NCBI GenBank assembly: GCA_017521985.1
Contig: JAFXAZ010000004.1
Span: forward strand, 1 to 35,980
DNA from: Lachnospiraceae bacterium
Lineage (GTDB): Bacteria > Bacillota > Clostridia > Lachnospirales > Lachnospiraceae
Direction of reading: 5' to 3'
DNA: 35,980 nt
Of the stretch, positions 32,303-35,980 are shown one piece after another. Under the pieces are notes generated by a model. It was not told the DNA's origin. It saw only the letters and a list, made by a program, of their open reading frames with translations, and did not search any database. Every line of letters starts with the position of its first letter. Position 1 is the first letter of the stretch. The translations under genes and the position numbers were made by a program.

Positions 32303-35300
32303 GTGAAAGGAAAGAGTTTTCGGCTATTGACAGTACTTTTAAGTGTAGTAATGCTTTTGGCTCTAAGCATGAATGTATATGCGGCGAAGAGTAATGCGAT
32401 AAGCCAGGATGGGATTACGGCACAGCTTTTTACAGACAAAGATGCGTATAAAGCAGGCGAGTCCGTAAAGGCATCTGTGCAGGTGGACAATCATGCGGGC
32501 AGTGAAGTGTTTATCTTTACTCAGATAAATGTTCCGGATGGTGTGAAGCTGGCAAGCAAAAGTACATCATTTGATGCACGCTTACAGGATGGAGAGACCT
32601 GGACTACACCGGGAGGTGTGGCAGGTGTGGCATCTGCATCAGGTGGTTCTACCGCAACAGGTGATAATATGCAGGCTGGCTTTTGGGTTATTTTAACAGC
32701 CCTTGCAGTTGGTGGTTTAGTTGTGTTGTTTGTGTATGGCAAGAACAGAACCACATGGCTTTCTATCATGCTTTGTATTGCAATGATAGGTGGAATGGCA
32801 GTGGCAGCTGTACCGGTACAGGCAGCGGAGATGAATGGTGATATCCAGCTTAGCTGCATTATTCAGGTGGATGGCAAGGATGCAGAGCTAACAGCAACTG
32901 TGTCTTATGTTATCTATGACGATGCAGAAGAAGATGTAATTGATAGTAGTGATGTAAGTGATTCCAGCGGTGCAAGTGATTCCAGCGATGCAAGTGATTC
33001 CAGCAATGCAAGTGATTCCAGCGATGCAAGCGATAGTAGTGATGCAAGTGATTCCAGCGATGCAAGTGACTCCAGCGATGCAAGCGATAGTAGTGATGCA
33101 AGCGACTCCAGCGATGCAAGTGACTCCAGTGATTCAACTGATAGCAGTGACGAAGCAATCGTGCTTCATGTCTCTGCAGATGCAGCAACAAATGGTGATG
33201 GAAGCGAAGCAGCACCTTTTGCTACTATCAAAGCAGCACAGGAAGCTTTACGTACCTTGGACCATGCTGCAAAGGCGGTAGAAGTTCTTATTCATGCCGG
33301 AACCTATAATTTTAATGAAAAAATTGATTTTACAGCGGCTGACTCTGGTACCGCAGATTATCCGGTGGTTTATAAAGCAGCAGGCGATGGAGAAGTTATC
33401 TTTAGTGGTGCTAAAACACTGGATGCGACCAAGTTTAGCACAATTACAGATGAGAATATTTTGAATAGACTGCCGGAGGAAGCACGCAGTCAGGTTATGG
33501 CAATTTCTTTAGAGGGTTATGGAATCGACTCTAAGGTGATTGATTATAAGGAAAGATATGATGTGGCAAATCGTCCACTAGCTATAGTTAATTTATATGT
33601 AAACGGCAAGGCTCAGACATTGTCAAGATATCCAAACATCGGATATGAGATTGTTAATGAGATTAAGCAGCCAGGAGATACATGGCCAAATCCTGGGGAA
33701 GAGGCAAAAAGTGTATTTGTGTACGAGAGCACTGCTCCGGATAACTGGAAAGGTGCAGATCAGGCATATATAGTTGGTTATTTAGCAAACGAATGGTGTC
33801 GTGATTGGGTGTCTATTGGCAGTGTTGATCCAGAGGGAAATACTATAACACTTGGCGACCTGACAAGTTACGGTATTGCGCAAGGAGGCAAATGGTATGC
33901 AACCAATCTGTTAGAGGAAATTGATATACCTGGAGAATACTTTGTTGACGTGAAAAGTATGATGCTCTATTATTATCCGACAGAAGAACTGGATGCAGAT
34001 GACAAGATAGAACTTACTTCATACAACGATACTTTCATCACACTAACAGATGTAGAATATGTTGAGTTTAATGGAATTCACTTCCAGCATACTCTCGCAG
34101 ATGGTGTTGTATTAGATGACAGCTCAAATATTACAATACGCAATTGTGAAATTAATGATATTGGCACTGATGGTATTAAAGTAAATGGACGTAATAATCT
34201 TGTGGAAGGTTGTACAATTTATGAAACAGGACTTGTAGGTGTCAATGTTACTGGTGGTGGCGATCCGGAAACATATACAAAAAGTAATAACAGAATTGCA
34301 AACAATCATTTTTGGAATTGCGCTACACAAAATTCTATGCTATATAAGTATGCGATTTCACTGGGAAGAAGTAGTGACAACCGTGTAATTGGTGACGTAG
34401 CGGAAAATAACATCATTCATGGTCAGCCAGGAGCCGCAGGAATCATATACGGAGGTTTGGACAATATCATTCGTTACAATGAAGTATATAGTATGTCTAG
34501 TGAGTCTTCTGATGAAGGTGTTATTTATAGTGGTCAAGTTTTAGTTGAGGCTGGAAATATTATAGAGTATAACTACGTACATGATTTTGGATCAGATTTT
34601 AGTTCAGATCGACAGGTACAAGCAATATACTGGGATGATTCTGAAAGTCATCAAACAGCAAAGCATAATATTATTGTAGCAAACAATAAGAATAATGGTT
34701 CAGGTAGTTTGGGAACAGGAGCATACAATACTTTTTCGGAGAATATTGTAGTAAATGCTGCGATTGGTGTCAGAATAACAGACAGGAATACCACAGTAAG
34801 TCAAGCTTCATATAATACTTACAGTGAAAGCGAGGGTATGACTAATGCTGTATTGGAAAAATATCCTCAAATTCTAAATGTAAAGAAGTTAACTGATGAC
34901 AATGGTATGAAAATTCCGGTAGTAAACAATGTCGTTACTAATAATTTGTCTGTTGATGTTAAAGAAAATAAGATTGATCAGACTATTATTGATAGTGGAA
35001 CGGTTGAGAACAACCAGATAACAAATGATTACAGTGTTTTTGTAGATGCTGGAAATCATGATTATCGTTTGACAACAGAGGCAATGCAGCAATTCGGTTT
35101 TCCGGAAACCTTTATTAACGAAACAAATTTCAGTATGGACAGTATTGGTATTCAGACAGATGTATTCGATGTGGAAATACCGGAAAGTGAATTTAATCTG
35201 ATTTATCCTGCTAATGGTCAGGAAAATGTAGTAAATACCAATGTGTACTTAAAGTGGGAGCAGGCACGTTTTGCTGACAAATATGAATATGTCATTGCTA

Positions 35301-35980
35301 CAGATAAAGAGATGACAGATGTTGTTACCAGTGGTAAAACTAATTATAACTATGTAGAAATTGAAGGTTTGGAACCGGCAACAACATATTATTACAAGGT
35401 TTATGCTATAAATCTTTCTAAGGATATTGGAAATACATGGGAATGCGAAGGGGAAGAATATAAGTTTACAACCATGGCTTCAGGTGTTGATACTGCTGCA
35501 CTGAAGTTGGAGATTGATAACTTAAAGGCAATTCAAGAGACGATAGTTATCGGAAGTGGCGCAGGTGAATTTAAAATTGAAGTTACAACAGCAGTAGAGA
35601 GTAAATTAAGCAAGGCGGAGTCTTTACTTACGCAAGGAAGTCAAAGCGATGTTGATAGCATGGTTGCAGAACTGCAGAGCTTTATCAAGACTATTAACAG
35701 TTACAGAAACACTGGTATTGCAAACCTCAATGTAAACGGAGACTGGGTGTCTTCAGACCCTGCTAAGCTCACAGTTACGAAAAACACCGAGTCAAATATG
35801 CAGAGTGTGAAATTAGAGCAATTGAGCTCAGGATTTGGGTATCTGAACCAGAAGTTGAACAATTATGAAACATACAGGTTCAAAATGAAGTTAGATACAA
35901 AGAACTATGCTTCTATTTCAATTCGACAGACCAATTTAACTCAATATCCACATTCAACTAGTAATGCATACGTGCTTGTA
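32303..35980 (+). CDS. Large secreted beta-helix surface protein, 3' end cut by window
   Basis: The frame is open from GTG at 32303 (AAGGAGA before it) to the window end: 1,226 residues, incomplete. Residues 1-27 are a signal peptide (VYA-A). A small domain (30-110) is followed by STATGDNMQ and two hydrophobic spans (about 124-145 and 151-175), the second ending in a VQA-A cleavage-like site. A Ser-Asp-rich linker (213-282) leads to a right-handed parallel beta-helix (about 283-930), beginning DGSEAAPFATIKAA. A fibronectin III-like domain (about 964-1058), a helical FIVAR-like segment (1060-1135) and the start of a further beta domain follow. Such beta-helices are often polysaccharide lyases or glycosidases; no catalytic residue can be assigned. 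The sugar transporter upstream supports a role in glycan breakdown. Confidence 0.85.
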   Translation, partial: MKGKSFRLLTVLLSVVMLLALSMNVYAAKSNAISQDGITAQLFTDKDAYKAGESVKASVQVDNHAGSEVFIFTQINVPDGVKLASKSTSFDARLQDGETWTTPGGVAGVASASGGSTATGDNMQAGFWVILTALAVGGLVVLFVYGKNRTTWLSIMLCIAMIGGMAVAAVPVQAAEMNGDIQLSCIIQVDGKDAELTATVSYVIYDDAEEDVIDSSDVSDSSGASDSSDASDSSNASDSSDASDSSDASDSSDASDSSDASDSSDASDSSDASDSSDSTDSSDEAIVLHVSADAATNGDGSEAAPFATIKAAQEALRTLDHAAKAVEVLIHAGTYNFNEKIDFTAADSGTADYPVVYKAAGDGEVIFSGAKTLDATKFSTITDENILNRLPEEARSQVMAISLEGYGIDSKVIDYKERYDVANRPLAIVNLYVNGKAQTLSRYPNIGYEIVNEIKQPGDTWPNPGEEAKSVFVYESTAPDNWKGADQAYIVGYLANEWCRDWVSIGSVDPEGNTITLGDLTSYGIAQGGKWYATNLLEEIDIPGEYFVDVKSMMLYYYPTEELDADDKIELTSYNDTFITLTDVEYVEFNGIHFQHTLADGVVLDDSSNITIRNCEINDIGTDGIKVNGRNNLVEGCTIYETGLVGVNVTGGGDPETYTKSNNRIANNHFWNCATQNSMLYKYAISLGRSSDNRVIGDVAENNIIHGQPGAAGIIYGGLDNIIRYNEVYSMSSESSDEGVIYSGQVLVEAGNIIEYNYVHDFGSDFSSDRQVQAIYWDDSESHQTAKHNIIVANNKNNGSGSLGTGAYNTFSENIVVNAAIGVRITDRNTTVSQASYNTYSESEGMTNAVLEKYPQILNVKKLTDDNGMKIPVVNNVVTNNLSVDVKENKIDQTIIDSGTVENNQITNDYSVFVDAGNHDYRLTTEAMQQFGFPETFINETNFSMDSIGIQTDVFDVEIPESEFNLIYPANGQENVVNTNVYLKWEQARFADKYEYVIATDKEMTDVVTSGKTNYNYVEIEGLEPATTYYYKVYAINLSKDIGNTWECEGEEYKFTTMASGVDTAALKLEIDNLKAIQETIVIGSGAGEFKIEVTTAVESKLSKAESLLTQGSQSDVDSMVAELQSFIKTINSYRNTGIANLNVNGDWVSSDPAKLTVTKNTESNMQSVKLEQLSSGFGYLNQKLNNYETYRFKMKLDTKNYASISIRQTNLTQYPHSTSNAYVLV
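32943..33150 (+). repeat. 18-bp tandem repeat coding for a Ser-Asp linker
   Basis: About eleven copies of an 18-base unit encoding Ser-Asp-Ser-Ser-Asp-Ala, with synonymous drift between TCC AGC and AGT AGT codon pairs. The linker is strongly acidic and flexible and joins the membrane-near part to the beta-helix, comparable with Sdr-protein stalks. Confidence 0.85.

Noticed and set aside
32943-33150. CRISPR-like regular repeat
   Set aside because: There are no unique spacers; the units are contiguous, in frame, and encode a Ser-Asp linker.
32910-33215. Long antisense and frame-shifted open frames over the Ser-Asp repeat
   Set aside because: They are by-products of an 18-bp repeat that is open in several frames; the true frame runs through from 32303 with a signal peptide and known domains.

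Overview
The window looks like chromosomal DNA of a Gram-positive Clostridia, most likely a Lachnospiraceae gut commensal. The grounds are moderate-to-low GC, strong AAGGAGG-type ribosome binding sites, a CIRCE heat-shock operator, a LplB/YtcP-type sugar ABC transporter beside a YesM/YesN-type two-component system, a TraX-thyA-dfrA cluster, and a secreted beta-helix protein with a Ser-Asp linker. No tRNA, rRNA, CRISPR array, phage structural gene or conjugation machinery was seen.

Region 1 (1-5600) is the right part of a Tn554-like element. It holds an unrecognised 130-residue protein gene, then a tightly packed cassette of three different tyrosine recombinases and a TnpC-like helix-turn-helix/coiled-coil protein. 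The right end abuts an ABC-transporter ATPase gene of which only the last 80 codons remain (5601-5843), so the element appears to have landed in an exporter gene.

Region 2 (5867-9126) is housekeeping: a TraX-family membrane protein, thymidylate synthase and dihydrofolate reductase in one unit, then a branched-chain aminotransferase with its own promoter carrying a palindrome in the spacer. Region 3 (9127-9631) is non-coding but dense. It contains an approximately 185-nt RNA-like element with the overall shape of 6S RNA, then four tandem GTCGGG/CCCGAC hairpin units of about 53 bp.

Region 4 (9632-16316) is sbcD-sbcC, a PpiC-type foldase lipoprotein, and an HSP90 gene (htpG) behind a perfect CIRCE (HrcA operator). 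Region 5 (16317-17517) holds a second array of the same hairpin family, mostly inverted relative to the first, a 41-residue membrane-protein gene, a solitary hicB-type gene on the minus strand, and a 111-bp element with 20-bp inverted ends lying between two divergent promoters.

Region 6 (17518-22216) is a CorA-type transporter followed by a heterodimeric ABC exporter with one degenerate and one canonical ATP site. Region 7 (22347-35980) looks like a carbohydrate-utilisation locus: a response regulator and histidine kinase of the YesN/YesM type, an Rpn-family nuclease gene inserted between, a Gfo/Idh/MocA dehydrogenase, a zinc-free MDR dehydrogenase, two sugar permeases, a solute-binding lipoprotein, and a very large secreted beta-helix protein running off the window. 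A plausible reading is that the surface beta-helix protein acts on a polysaccharide, the ABC system imports the products, the two dehydrogenases modify them inside, and the two-component system senses the substrate.

The least explained parts are the two CCCGACT/AGTCGGG hairpin arrays, the 111-bp hairpin element and the three-recombinase Tn554-like cassette.
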